Source: Paracoccaceae bacterium (lineage in GTDB: Bacteria > Pseudomonadota > Alphaproteobacteria > Rhodobacterales > Rhodobacteraceae). Taken from it: a DNA stretch of 35,027 nt. The stretch's first letter is position 1. Each line of letters starts with the position of its first letter. The notes under the pieces are model-generated. The model was not told where the DNA came from. It saw only the letters and a program-made list of their open reading frames with translations, and made no database searches. Made by a program: the position numbers and the translations under genes. Of the stretch, positions 16,370 through 25,266 are shown one piece after another. The stretch lies in NCBI GenBank assembly GCA_026709265.1, contig JAPOTI010000141.1, positions 1 through 35,027 on the forward strand, written 5' to 3'.

Positions 16370-18262
16370 ATGCCGGATGATCTTTCCGACCGTCAGCCAA
16401 CACGGGCAATCCTCATTGTTGCGGCCTTCTTTCTGATACTTATGGCCGCCTATTTTTTTCTTCGCGAACAAACTGCGGAATCGGTGCAGACAGATTTACC
16501 ACCATCCGCGCCGACAGCAGGTTCATCCGAGGACGCAGGGCGGCAGTCACAAGATTCCAAATCACAGGAAGATGTGTCTCCTCAAGGTGTTGCAGGTTCG
16601 GATGGTGTTGTTCCAGATATCGCTGCCCCGGACATGAGCGCTCCGTCAGATGTTCCTCAACCCGCTGGTGTGGCTCAGGAGGGGGGTCAACCGGATGATA
16701 TTTCTCCGGACGATTCTCTTCGAGATCATGCGTCTCTGGATAATACTGCTTTGGATATTGCTGCCCACGACAGTACCTCTCAGAGTATCGCTCGACCAGA
16801 AGATATGACTGCGAGTCGGTTGGAAGAAACTGGGCAATCGCGCGCTGGTCAGTCGGAAGGCCAGAAACAGGTCCCGGATGCAAACGCACGGCGTCAGACG
16901 GGTGCCGACAATGCATCGACACAGCCGATGGTCTCGATGCCGGTGCCATCGGAGGACAGTTCAACATCAGAACAGGACGTCCAACCGGATTCCATGCAGG
17001 CACGACCGATGACAGGCGGGGCACACAAAGAGTCTCATGACGATGTGTTCGCGCAGGCAGACAAGCTTTTGCAAGAGGCCGAATCGCTGAGTGTGGACAT
17101 CACGTCCGGGCGTCACAGAGTTCCTGACTCATCAGGCATGGGTGACAGCGGGTCCAATCAGGCTGCCACTTTACCTGATCGGGTGGACGAGACAGTTCGA
17201 AGTCCTTCTGAGACAGTTTTGCCGCATTCGGAAAATCGACTCTCACAGATGGATTCGGGCAAAAGTCAGGAATCGTCATCAGATAAAGTTCAAGTGATAC
17301 CAGAATTTGATATTGTACGCGTTGACCCGAACGGTACGGCCGTCATTTCGGGACGTGCTGCGCCCAATTCGACGGTTCAGGTTATTGTCAATGGTGAAGA
17401 AAAGCATCGGGTACGAGTTGACGATACCGGTGAGTTCGCAATCATTTTTGATTTGGATACCGAGTCTTCTGCATTGGAAATCACTCTCAGGGCAGAAACT
17501 GATGATGGCCAAATGATCGTTTCCGAACAATCAGTACTTGTGCTGCAAACTGATCCCGTGCCTACGGCAACAGCTGGAATGCCAGACGACGAGGTGCCTC
17601 CCGTTGCTGCTGGCCCGGAGACAATGTCGGCGGAGGGAATTCAGCCCACGGTTCTGTTATCATCGTCAACGGGAGTGAGTCTTCTGCAACAGGAGTTTCC
17701 GTTGCTTGATCAGGAGACTCTTGTGGAAACTGTATCCTATGATGAAACCGGTGAAGCCATTCTCGGTGGACGGGCGAGTAACCTCGACAGTATTGTAAGG
17801 ATATATCTCGACAACCAATTTATCAAGGATGCAGATGTTCGCGCCGACATGACCTGGTCGACCAGTCTCCAAGAGATCCTTCCCGGGCGGTATGCGCTGC
17901 GCATTGATGAAATCAGCAGTCTGGGACAGGTCGTTGGACGGGTCGAGATGCCGTTTCAGAAAGAGGATAAGGACTTTATTGCAGCGATGCTCGAGTCGGT
18001 ATCACAGGCCGCAAATGCCCCTCCCGGAGTCGACACCGACGTACAGTTGCCACAACTTGTGACAGTACAGCGGGGATATACATTGTGGGGGATTTCGCGC
18101 AGCCGTTATGGGCTTGGGCGACTCTACGTCAATATTTTCAATTTGAATCAGGATCAGATCCGGGATCCTGATCTCATTTATCCCGGGCAGATCTTCAGGA
18201 TGCCGGGCGAAGACAATCTTTTTGATCCGGAATATGGGCGACAATTTATCCCGGCGCAGTAA
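16370..18262 (+). CDS. Membrane-anchored LysM protein with Ig-like repeats
   Basis: A 630-residue protein. It has one N-terminal transmembrane helix (AILIVAAFFLILMAAYFFL, about residues 13-31) and a very long low-complexity linker rich in D, S, P and Q (about 35-300). Two Ig-like/bacterial adhesion-type segments follow, each with a GxA-NSxVxVxxxG-type repeat (AVISGRAAPNSTVQVIVNG near 323 and AILGGRASNLDSIVRIYLDN near 460). A C-terminal LysM domain (VTVQRGYTLWGISRSRYG near 565, ending IYPGQIFRMP) would bind peptidoglycan. AGGAT lies ten bases before the ATG. It likely spans from the inner membrane into the wall. Similar proteins are common in alphaproteobacteria but their role is not established. 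Confidence 0.82.
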   Translation: MPDDLSDRQPTRAILIVAAFFLILMAAYFFLREQTAESVQTDLPPSAPTAGSSEDAGRQSQDSKSQEDVSPQGVAGSDGVVPDIAAPDMSAPSDVPQPAGVAQEGGQPDDISPDDSLRDHASLDNTALDIAAHDSTSQSIARPEDMTASRLEETGQSRAGQSEGQKQVPDANARRQTGADNASTQPMVSMPVPSEDSSTSEQDVQPDSMQARPMTGGAHKESHDDVFAQADKLLQEAESLSVDITSGRHRVPDSSGMGDSGSNQAATLPDRVDETVRSPSETVLPHSENRLSQMDSGKSQESSSDKVQVIPEFDIVRVDPNGTAVISGRAAPNSTVQVIVNGEEKHRVRVDDTGEFAIIFDLDTESSALEITLRAETDDGQMIVSEQSVLVLQTDPVPTATAGMPDDEVPPVAAGPETMSAEGIQPTVLLSSSTGVSLLQQEFPLLDQETLVETVSYDETGEAILGGRASNLDSIVRIYLDNQFIKDADVRADMTWSTSLQEILPGRYALRIDEISSLGQVVGRVEMPFQKEDKDFIAAMLESVSQAANAPPGVDTDVQLPQLVTVQRGYTLWGISRSRYGLGRLYVNIFNLNQDQIRDPDLIYPGQIFRMPGEDNLFDPEYGRQFIPAQ

Positions 18263-18348
18263 GTCGCGCTGTGGTTGTTTTCACTTTTCGGAGATGAATG
18301 CCGAAAACGACAGTCATGAAGACGCCATCAAACAAAGAGGGATTATAT

Positions 18349-18425
18349 ACTTAACTCCCTGAGCCACTACTTATAGTACGATGGGTAAGCAGCTATATAA
18401 TTCTCCCAAAAAATCACTTAACTCC
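18349..18425 (+). repeat. Ten-base direct repeat ACTTAACTCC
   Basis: ACTTAACTCC occurs at 18349-18358 and again at 18416-18425, 67 bases apart, in the AT-rich leader of the small two-gene module. A short repeat like this could be a regulator site or chance. Confidence 0.35.
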
Positions 18426-18481
18426 AGACATGGATGCTTTGTGGTAGTCTCATTGCGAGGAAAGGCTTAGCAAGCTGCAGT

Positions 18482-18733
18482 ATGAAAACAACAAGGTATT
18501 TCGATGAGCAGGTGCGGCGCAAACGACCTTACATCGAACTGGCTTGGTGTGAAGCCGTCGTGGCGGCACCCCTCCGGCGTGAAACACAACCTGACGGGCG
18601 CATTCGCTCCTGGGGCGAGATCCATCATGACGGCAAAAACCCGCCGCGTGTTCTGCGCGTGGTGACTCTGGCAGACGGGGAAACTGTCCACAACGCGTTC
18701 TTTGACCGAAGATTCAGAAAGGACGAGGAATGA
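18482..18733 (+). CDS. Small basic protein, DUF4258-like, possible toxin partner
   Basis: An 83-residue protein from the ATG at 18482 (an alternative ATG at 18434 would add 16 residues). The pattern YIELAWCEAVVAAPLRRETQPDGRIRSWGEI... followed by RVLRVVTLADGETVHNAFFDRRF resembles DUF4258-type proteins. These are small RelE-like proteins often encoded next to DUF2283 genes. The stop overlaps the start of the next gene (ATGA), as in many two-gene modules. No catalytic assignment is possible. Its ribosome site is poor at either start. Confidence 0.55.
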   Translation: MKTTRYFDEQVRRKRPYIELAWCEAVVAAPLRRETQPDGRIRSWGEIHHDGKNPPRVLRVVTLADGETVHNAFFDRRFRKDEE

Positions 18734-18945
18734 AGCTCCACTACTATCCAGAGACAGACAGTCTCTATGTTGAGTTCAAGGCCGGGCCCGGTGTGGAAAC
18801 AAGAGAGATATCGGACGGGCTGAACATCGACCTGGACGCCGAGGGACGCGTGGTGGGTCTCGACATTGACCAGGCCTCACGGAGCGTTGACCTCTCGACA
18901 CTGGAAACCGAAGCCTTGCCACTCCATGCAACAAAAGTGGCCTGA
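18730..18945 (+). CDS. DUF2283 domain protein
   Basis: A 71-residue protein with the DUF2283 signature: MKLHYYPETDSLYVEF, EISDGLNIDLDAEGRVVGLDI, and a short C-terminal tail. The role of DUF2283 is not established; such genes commonly sit beside DUF4258-type genes, and the pair has been suspected to act as an antitoxin-toxin set. It is coupled to the upstream gene by a four-base overlap. Domain recognition is confident; function is inference. Confidence 0.82.
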   Translation: MKLHYYPETDSLYVEFKAGPGVETREISDGLNIDLDAEGRVVGLDIDQASRSVDLSTLETEALPLHATKVA

Positions 18946-19425
18946 TCACTTTCGAATGCACTGGCGATCGCTGAACTGAAAGGCGAACTCATGGCGGCCA
19001 GAGCGGAGACAATGCCGATGCATGTGTGACCGCAGTGCTTGATCTCTTTGCGGCGGACATCAAGGAGGCCTTCCTTTTCTGGCGCTGCTGGGAACACTGC
19101 GGACCCCGCCGGACAAACTCATCCAGCGGCTCGAGATGTCCTGAACCGCCTTGCAGGCCGGAAAGACCCAACAAGAACCTGAATAGTTACAACTTCAGCA
19201 CTATTATCAAGGCCGGCTTGGCAAACGATTCTGGCGACGGTTGCACGATTATGGTCTTTTGGCAGAGTTTCCAGACGGAAAACAGGCATAGGGCGATGAT
19301 GACCGAAAACACCCTTCTGTTGATTCATCTGTCACCGCTGCAGTCGCTATGATCCCGGCAATGCCGGACAGTAACGCCCATTGAGACATCGTGTTTTTCA
19401 TGTGACGAATGTTCGTTGTAATTGA
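18946..19425. other. Intergenic region with no recognisable gene
   Basis: Nothing I can name lies in these 480 bases. Open frames exist (for example 19026-19352 on the + strand and 19119-19328 on the minus strand), but their translations have irregular composition and no motif, and both look fortuitous. The segment separates the DUF4258-like/DUF2283 pair from the convergent end of the catabolic operon and may hold decayed sequence. Confidence 0.4.
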
Positions 19426-19935
19426 TCAACCTGCATGTCCGGGTGCGGAATTTGACATCAGAGTGATCTGCAGCCCTGCTTCTTCCAGCATGGTTCGACC
19501 CGCCTGAAAGCTGTCGTCCAGAGCACCGTCGGCTTGCGGGATTGGAGGACAAAGAAGAGTTGTGATTCCTGCCTGGATGATCGCGCGACAACAGTCTGCA
19601 CAGGGAAACCTGTTGACATAGAGCGTTGCGCCCTTCACTGCGACTCCAGTTCGCACGGCGTTATAAAGCGCATTGCGTTCGGCATGCTCGAACCAGAAGA
19701 ACTTTTCACCGCTCTCGCGGTCGTAGCGGTTTTGATCCTCGCCTGACACGCCACGGGGAAGCCCGTTGTATCCGGTCGACAGAATCACATGTCCATTCCC
19801 GATGATGACGCACCCGACGAGGAAATGCGGATCCTCGGACCATTGCGAAATGTGTTCACACAACCCCATGAATCGTCTGTGCCAGACCTGCTCCACGTCT
19901 TCTGTACGCTTTCTGACACCGTCTTGCCCGATCAT
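19426..19935 (-). CDS. dCMP deaminase-type zinc deaminase
   Basis: A 169-residue member of the cytidine/deoxycytidylate deaminase superfamily. The zinc site is clear: HAERNALYNA (His ligand and catalytic Glu) and PCADCCRAIIQAG (two Cys ligands). STGYNGLPRG upstream is typical of the dCMP deaminase/ComEB branch. It is the last gene of the eight-gene minus-strand cluster, 20 bases after the ferredoxin. Within that cluster it may act on a nitrogen-containing intermediate rather than on dCMP, but that is inference. The C-terminal tail beyond the fold is short and unremarkable. Confidence 0.82.
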   Translation of the reverse strand: MIGQDGVRKRTEDVEQVWHRRFMGLCEHISQWSEDPHFLVGCVIIGNGHVILSTGYNGLPRGVSGEDQNRYDRESGEKFFWFEHAERNALYNAVRTGVAVKGATLYVNRFPCADCCRAIIQAGITTLLCPPIPQADGALDDSFQAGRTMLEEAGLQITLMSNSAPGHAG

Positions 19936-19955
19936 GCCCGATCAGCTCAATCTGT

Positions 19956-20306
19956 TCACAATTTTTGTGGCGTTCGCTGAACGGCTGGAGAATAGTTGCG
20001 GACAGCTTCTGGGTCTTTCAACGGATCGTTCTCACGTGACCAGCCGCCGCACGCACGCACGTTGCCGTTCTCGTCCTGGAACGGATTACTGTTGATCCCA
20101 AGGAATGGTTCTTCTCCTGGAGGGATCTCATCATCCCAGCGAATGGCGTCCACCGGACAAATGGTCTCGCACACGCCGCATTCGATGCATTCATCGGGAT
20201 GGATATAGAACATGCGCTCACCCTCGTAGATGCAGTCGACAGGGCAGACTTCTGTACACGCCCCGTCCTTCACATCAATGCACGGACTCAGGATGACAAG
20301 TGTCAT
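19956..20306 (-). CDS. Ferredoxin, 7Fe type
   Basis: A 116-residue electron carrier. Cysteines at 9, 17, 21 and 25 (PCIDVKDGACTEVCPVDC) and at 40, 43, 46 and 50 (CIECGVCETICPVDAI) fit the pattern of a [3Fe-4S] plus [4Fe-4S] ferredoxin. The C-terminal 55 residues form an extension seen in such alphaproteobacterial ferredoxins. The ATG follows the hydratase stop by three bases, so it is co-transcribed with it. Within the cluster it could pass electrons to or from the FAD-dependent oxidoreductase; the partner is not proven. Confidence 0.9.
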   Translation of the reverse strand: MTLVILSPCIDVKDGACTEVCPVDCIYEGERMFYIHPDECIECGVCETICPVDAIRWDDEIPPGEEPFLGINSNPFQDENGNVRACGGWSRENDPLKDPEAVRNYSPAVQRTPQKL

Positions 20307-20309
20307 ATG

Positions 20310-21086
20310 TCATTTCCCGCGCCAGACCGGTGGACGTTTCTCCCGAAATGCTCTCACGCCTTCCTCCGCGTCCTCGGACGAGAGTGCGGCCATCAAGATT
20401 TCGTTAGGCGCAGCGTAGGCCTCATGAATCGAAAGGTTTGAAGTGCCTCGTGCCACTGATTTGATCGTGCGGCAGCTCAGCGGCGCACATGAGATAATGT
20501 CGGCAACCCACCGGTCGGTTTCCGAATCAAGCTGCGCCATGGGAACCACCGAATTGACCAATCCGTAAGATGCCATATCGGCGGCTGAAAAATGTCGCCC
20601 AGTCAACATCATCCCCAGAGCGATATTGCGTGGAAGAATTCGTGGCAAAGTGACCATACCCCCATCCAGCGGCACCCGCCCAACCTTTGCTTCCGGCAAG
20701 GCAAAGAACGCGGTGTCAGATGCGATGACGATGTCACACCCCAGAACCATTTCGAAACCGCCGCCGAGGGCCAGGCCGTTCACCCGTGCGATCACCGGCA
20801 CCGACAAAGTCGATCTCATCGACAAATCGCGAAACTGCTTCTCAATTTTGTTCCTCCAATAATCAAGACCGCTCGGCCCGGCGGAATCCTTGAGATCGGC
20901 TCCAGCCGAAAACGCTTTCTCACCGGTACCGGTCAACACGACACAGCGGATCTCCTTGTTATCTTCGATTTCGTCCCAGATAGCCGCAAGGCGTTCAGCT
21001 GCCGTCACGTCAATCGCATTCAGTCTCTCGGGGCGATCGATCGTCACCCGTGCAACCTGACGTGAAATATTCAGCTTCACACTCAC
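20310..21086 (-). CDS. Enoyl-CoA hydratase/isomerase family protein
   Basis: A 258-residue crotonase-fold enzyme acting on acyl-CoA substrates. The oxyanion-hole segments are FSAGADLKD (about residues 59-67) and GLALGGGFEMVLGCD (about 104-118). Both catalytic Glu positions of true hydratases appear to be present (GGGFE and ALPE), so hydration of an enoyl-CoA is plausible. The start overlaps the CoA-transferase stop by four bases. Its substrate is presumably the CoA thioester made by that enzyme. Confidence 0.9.
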   Translation of the reverse strand: MSVKLNISRQVARVTIDRPERLNAIDVTAAERLAAIWDEIEDNKEIRCVVLTGTGEKAFSAGADLKDSAGPSGLDYWRNKIEKQFRDLSMRSTLSVPVIARVNGLALGGGFEMVLGCDIVIASDTAFFALPEAKVGRVPLDGGMVTLPRILPRNIALGMMLTGRHFSAADMASYGLVNSVVPMAQLDSETDRWVADIISCAPLSCRTIKSVARGTSNLSIHEAYAAPNEILMAALSSEDAEEGVRAFREKRPPVWRGK

Positions 21087-22267
21087 TTTGCAGACCCATA
21101 CTCGGCGAAATGAAGGCGAAGTTCGCGCATGATCTCTTCTGTATGCTCTCCCAAGGTCGGTGGTTCTTGTCTGACATGAAGTGGAGCATCACTCAGATGC
21201 ACAGGCGAGCCGACAAACTTGACCTGTCCATGATGGCTTGTCTGTATCGTGACGAGCATCTCGTTGATCGCAGTTTGAGGATCATCAAGTGCCGTACCGA
21301 GATCTCTCACGGGTGCACAGAGCAAATCCCTTTCTTCAAGCCGGGTCAACCAATGTTCAGTGATATTCGTCGCCAAAACCTCACGAAACCGACGGTGAAG
21401 ATAGGATTTCGCTTCGCGCTGTCTCGGCAGATCTGGAAATTCAGGTGAAAGATCTTCTATGCCGAGCGCGATGCAGATATCCTGCAGCGGGTTCGCCTTG
21501 AATGCGCCGACGATGACAAGTGCGCCGTCAGAGGTTTCAAACAATCCCGTCAAGGGCATGGCCGCCCAATTCAGCACTTCGCCGTGGGCATTCCACTGCG
21601 CCGCTTCCTGCATCTGCATTGCAATCATACTGTCATAGAGCGAGACACTCACCTTCTGCCCTTTGCCAGTTCTCTCACGCATCAACAGCGCCGCCAGAAT
21701 GCCTTGCACAAGATGCATTCCGGCAGTGTAGTCACAGAGCGTCGTAGGATAGATGGACCTTGGCACAGATGGATCAGATGTCTTGTCCATGACTCCCGTG
21801 AGCGCCTGGGCAAGCACATCCTGCCCACCTTTATGGGCATACGGACCCGTGAAACCAAATCCTGTTCCGGATGCGCATATGATCCGCGGGTTGACCGCAC
21901 TGAGGCACTCATAACCCAGACCGAGTCGGTCCATCACACCGGCACGGAAGTTGTCGGCAACAACGTCCGCTGTCTTGACCAACGCGTGAATGGCCTGTTT
22001 GCCCTCTTCCGACTTCATGTCCAACGCCACTGAGCGCTTGTTTCGATTGAGTGACCCGTAAACGACGTTGTTCTGGTGTGTTTTCGTCCGCCCTCCGAAA
22101 AAGCTGCGCGAGAGATCACCGGCCCCGGGGCGCTCAATCTTGATGACGTCGGCACCAAAATCGCCAAGCATCTGCGTCGCACAAGGACCCAGCATGACCT
22201 GCGTGAAGTCGATAATGCGTACCCCGCTGAGCGGCAGTGTCGTCACAGAGCCGTGTTTCATCGTCAT
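21083..22267 (-). CDS. Family III CoA-transferase (CaiB/BaiF)
   Basis: A 394-residue CoA-transferase that would move CoA from one acyl-CoA to a free carboxylic acid. Family marks are LSGVRIIDFTQVMLGPCATQMLGDFGADVIKIERP at the start (residues 13-47) and the catalytic Asp at about 179 in TTLCDYTAGM. KGQKVSVSLYDSMI and the C-terminal LGEHTEEIMREL are also visible. It overlaps the genes on both sides by four bases. In context it probably activates the imported acid before the hydratase acts. Confidence 0.92.
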   Translation of the reverse strand: MTMKHGSVTTLPLSGVRIIDFTQVMLGPCATQMLGDFGADVIKIERPGAGDLSRSFFGGRTKTHQNNVVYGSLNRNKRSVALDMKSEEGKQAIHALVKTADVVADNFRAGVMDRLGLGYECLSAVNPRIICASGTGFGFTGPYAHKGGQDVLAQALTGVMDKTSDPSVPRSIYPTTLCDYTAGMHLVQGILAALLMRERTGKGQKVSVSLYDSMIAMQMQEAAQWNAHGEVLNWAAMPLTGLFETSDGALVIVGAFKANPLQDICIALGIEDLSPEFPDLPRQREAKSYLHRRFREVLATNITEHWLTRLEERDLLCAPVRDLGTALDDPQTAINEMLVTIQTSHHGQVKFVGSPVHLSDAPLHVRQEPPTLGEHTEEIMRELRLHFAEYGSAK

Positions 22268-23634
22268 GCCGCCAAGGGATTGTTGTCGATCAGCGCATTT
22301 GGGGAAGGTCTGTCGCCAGGATCGGCACCTTGTGCGCGCATGCGTTTCTGGATGTTCTGGTAATCAACGTCCCGAAGAGCAGAACCCGCCTCCAGTGCCA
22401 GTGTCACCGCGATTCCGGCCGCCTCGCCCTGCACCATGCAGGGAGGAATCTCCCTTGACAGTTTTTGTGCCTCACTGTCCGCCGAATAATGGCGTCCTGC
22501 CACGATCAGGTTATCAAGTCCTTTGGGCAGCAGCGCCCGATACGGCGTATAGTAATCCCGCCCGCGGCACACTGTATCGGCGAAATAGCGACGTGATTTG
22601 ATATCTTCTCTGGTCACCACATACTCCCCCCGAAGCAAGCGGGTCTGCCGGACCCCCATTTGTTCGGCGGCACCCAGCATTCTGGCATTCTCAAAGCCAG
22701 GCAGGTTCTTTTGTGCGAATGCCAGAAGCTTCATCATCCGCTTGCGCCCTTCATATTCCGCGGCCACCATATGCTCGACTGAGATACCGTCGTATCCCGG
22801 CATATGTGGGCAATTGCACCAGACAACGCCCGGCAAGGGGGTCTTCAGCCACCACATTCCCCAGGCACCACCGATTTCGCGCCGTGCTGCACGATCAAGC
22901 TTCTTGTATTTCTCCGGATTTGCGTATTCGAAAGACTCAGCCCTGTCCGTGTCCACATCGCACAACCTGAACACGGTGGTCACGATGAATTGGCCGTCAG
23001 CATAGGACGTGCCAGCGGCTGCACCCACGTCCAGATCACCGGTCGCATCAACGACCATCTTCGCCCGAATAATCTGACGCCCGGCCTTCGTCTGAACAAT
23101 GACCCCGCTGATCTGGCCATCATGGGTCAAGACATCCGAAAACCATGAGTGCAACCGCAGATTGACGTTCGATTCTTTAAGCAAATCCAGACTGACTCGT
23201 TTCCATGCGTCGGGGTCAAAGGCAACGGCGTGGACAATAGGCTGCGGCATGCCCGTTTTATGGAAGTCTATGCACCCCCAGCGCGACCACTTTCGCCACA
23301 TTTCCCAGTTTGTCAGGCAATCTTCTGGAGGGGGATAGACTGCAGCATCCTGCATTTCCAGCCGTTCAACGACTTCCGTGACCAGACCTGTTGTCACAAT
23401 TTCATTGCCTTCATTGACCATATCATCAAGCACAAGCACCATGCCTCCCGAAGCCATGCCGCCGAGATGATGATAACGTTCAATTAATGTGACGCGGGCA
23501 CCGTTCCGTGAAGCTGACACCGCCGCGCTGACACCGGCAGATCCACCACCGACGACGGCGACGTCAGTATTGTCGACGATTGGTAGGTGCTCGCCTGCAA
23601 CCGCAATAAATTCGTTCCTGTGTTGTTGTGTCAT
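22264..23634 (-). CDS. FAD-dependent oxidoreductase (FAD_oxidored type)
   Basis: A 456-residue flavoprotein. The dinucleotide-binding motif VAVVGGGSAGVSAA lies at about residues 25-38, with the ribose-binding Glu in TLIERYHHLGGMASGG and a second FAD block MVVDATGDLDVGAAAG near 207. The C-terminal block LPKGLDNLIVAGRHYSADSEAQ and the ending IQKRMRAQGAD are typical of this family. The start at 23634 has CAGGAG nine bases upstream; an upstream TTG would add 14 unlikely residues. It overlaps the CoA-transferase start by four bases and follows the ABC permease by 35 bases. The substrate is unknown. Confidence 0.88.
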   Translation of the reverse strand: MTQQHRNEFIAVAGEHLPIVDNTDVAVVGGGSAGVSAAVSASRNGARVTLIERYHHLGGMASGGMVLVLDDMVNEGNEIVTTGLVTEVVERLEMQDAAVYPPPEDCLTNWEMWRKWSRWGCIDFHKTGMPQPIVHAVAFDPDAWKRVSLDLLKESNVNLRLHSWFSDVLTHDGQISGVIVQTKAGRQIIRAKMVVDATGDLDVGAAAGTSYADGQFIVTTVFRLCDVDTDRAESFEYANPEKYKKLDRAARREIGGAWGMWWLKTPLPGVVWCNCPHMPGYDGISVEHMVAAEYEGRKRMMKLLAFAQKNLPGFENARMLGAAEQMGVRQTRLLRGEYVVTREDIKSRRYFADTVCRGRDYYTPYRALLPKGLDNLIVAGRHYSADSEAQKLSREIPPCMVQGEAAGIAVTLALEAGSALRDVDYQNIQKRMRAQGADPGDRPSPNALIDNNPLAA

Positions 23635-23669
23635 CAATCCATACTCCTGTAAGTTCTTGCAGGCTCGCC

Positions 23670-24469
23670 CTACCAACGCACAATCAGTTTCTCAGCGGTG
23701 ATCACCATGGCAAAAAGCATCACCGAAAGACCGGATGACAGAAAGACCGTTGCGTAAAGGAGCGATGAACGGAAGTTGAAAGTGCTGTCGATGATGAGTG
23801 CCCCCAGCCCGATATCGGCTCCTACCCATTCGCCAACGATCGCACCGATGACGCAGGTTGTCGCGGCAATCTTCAAGGCAGAGAATAAGAACGGCAAAGA
23901 GGAAGGCAGACGAATCTTCCAGAATATTTCTGCATTTGATGCCGAAAGTATCCGCGCGAGTTCAAAAGTCTGGGGGCTGACTGCTTGCAGGCCACGCACC
24001 ATGTTCACAAGCGTCGGGAAAAAACAGATCAATGCCGCGATCACGACCTTGGCCGTCAGTCCCGCGCCAAAGATGAGTACGAGGATCGGTGCAATCGCCA
24101 GAATCGGGATGGTGTTGATGAAAACGGCAATTGGAAAAAATGCCTTCTCAACAGTCCGGCTGTGCACAAATGCCACGGCGATCAGAATCGCTGCCGAATT
24201 GCCGAACACGAAACCGAGAACACTCTCAAGAAACGTTGGCCAAAAATTCCTCATCAGGAGAGGCCATTCTTCACCCATAACCTGGCCAACATCACTCGGT
24301 GCAGGCGCAATGTAAGACGGGACCTGAAACAGACGCACCCCGACCTCCCAGACCAGTAGCAAACCAATGGCCGTCCCAAACGGAACAGCAGATGAAATCA
24401 CGCGCCCAAGTTGTGGAACCTGCCCTTTGGACCTCCGGTTCATGGACACGGTTCCCTCCAAGCCCGCCA

Positions 24470-24470
<1 letters not shown>
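23670..24470 (-). CDS. ABC transporter permease, SsuC/TauC type
   Basis: A 266-residue inner-membrane permease with about six helices. The cytoplasmic ATPase-docking loop shows the EAA pattern: ELARILSASNAEIFWKIRLPSSLPFLFSALK near residue 183. This is the nitrate/sulfonate/pyrimidine-type importer family. The first ATG overlaps the ATPase stop (TGATG); a second ATG ten codons on has GGAGGG upstream and may be the true start. With the neighbouring ATPase and binding protein it forms one importer. Confidence 0.92.
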
Positions 24471-25261
<791 letters not shown>

Positions 25262-25266
25262 CTGAA

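Noticed and set aside
19026-19352. 108-codon + strand frame downstream of the DUF2283 gene
   Set aside because: No motif, irregular composition and no ribosome site; I could not link it to any transposase or known family.
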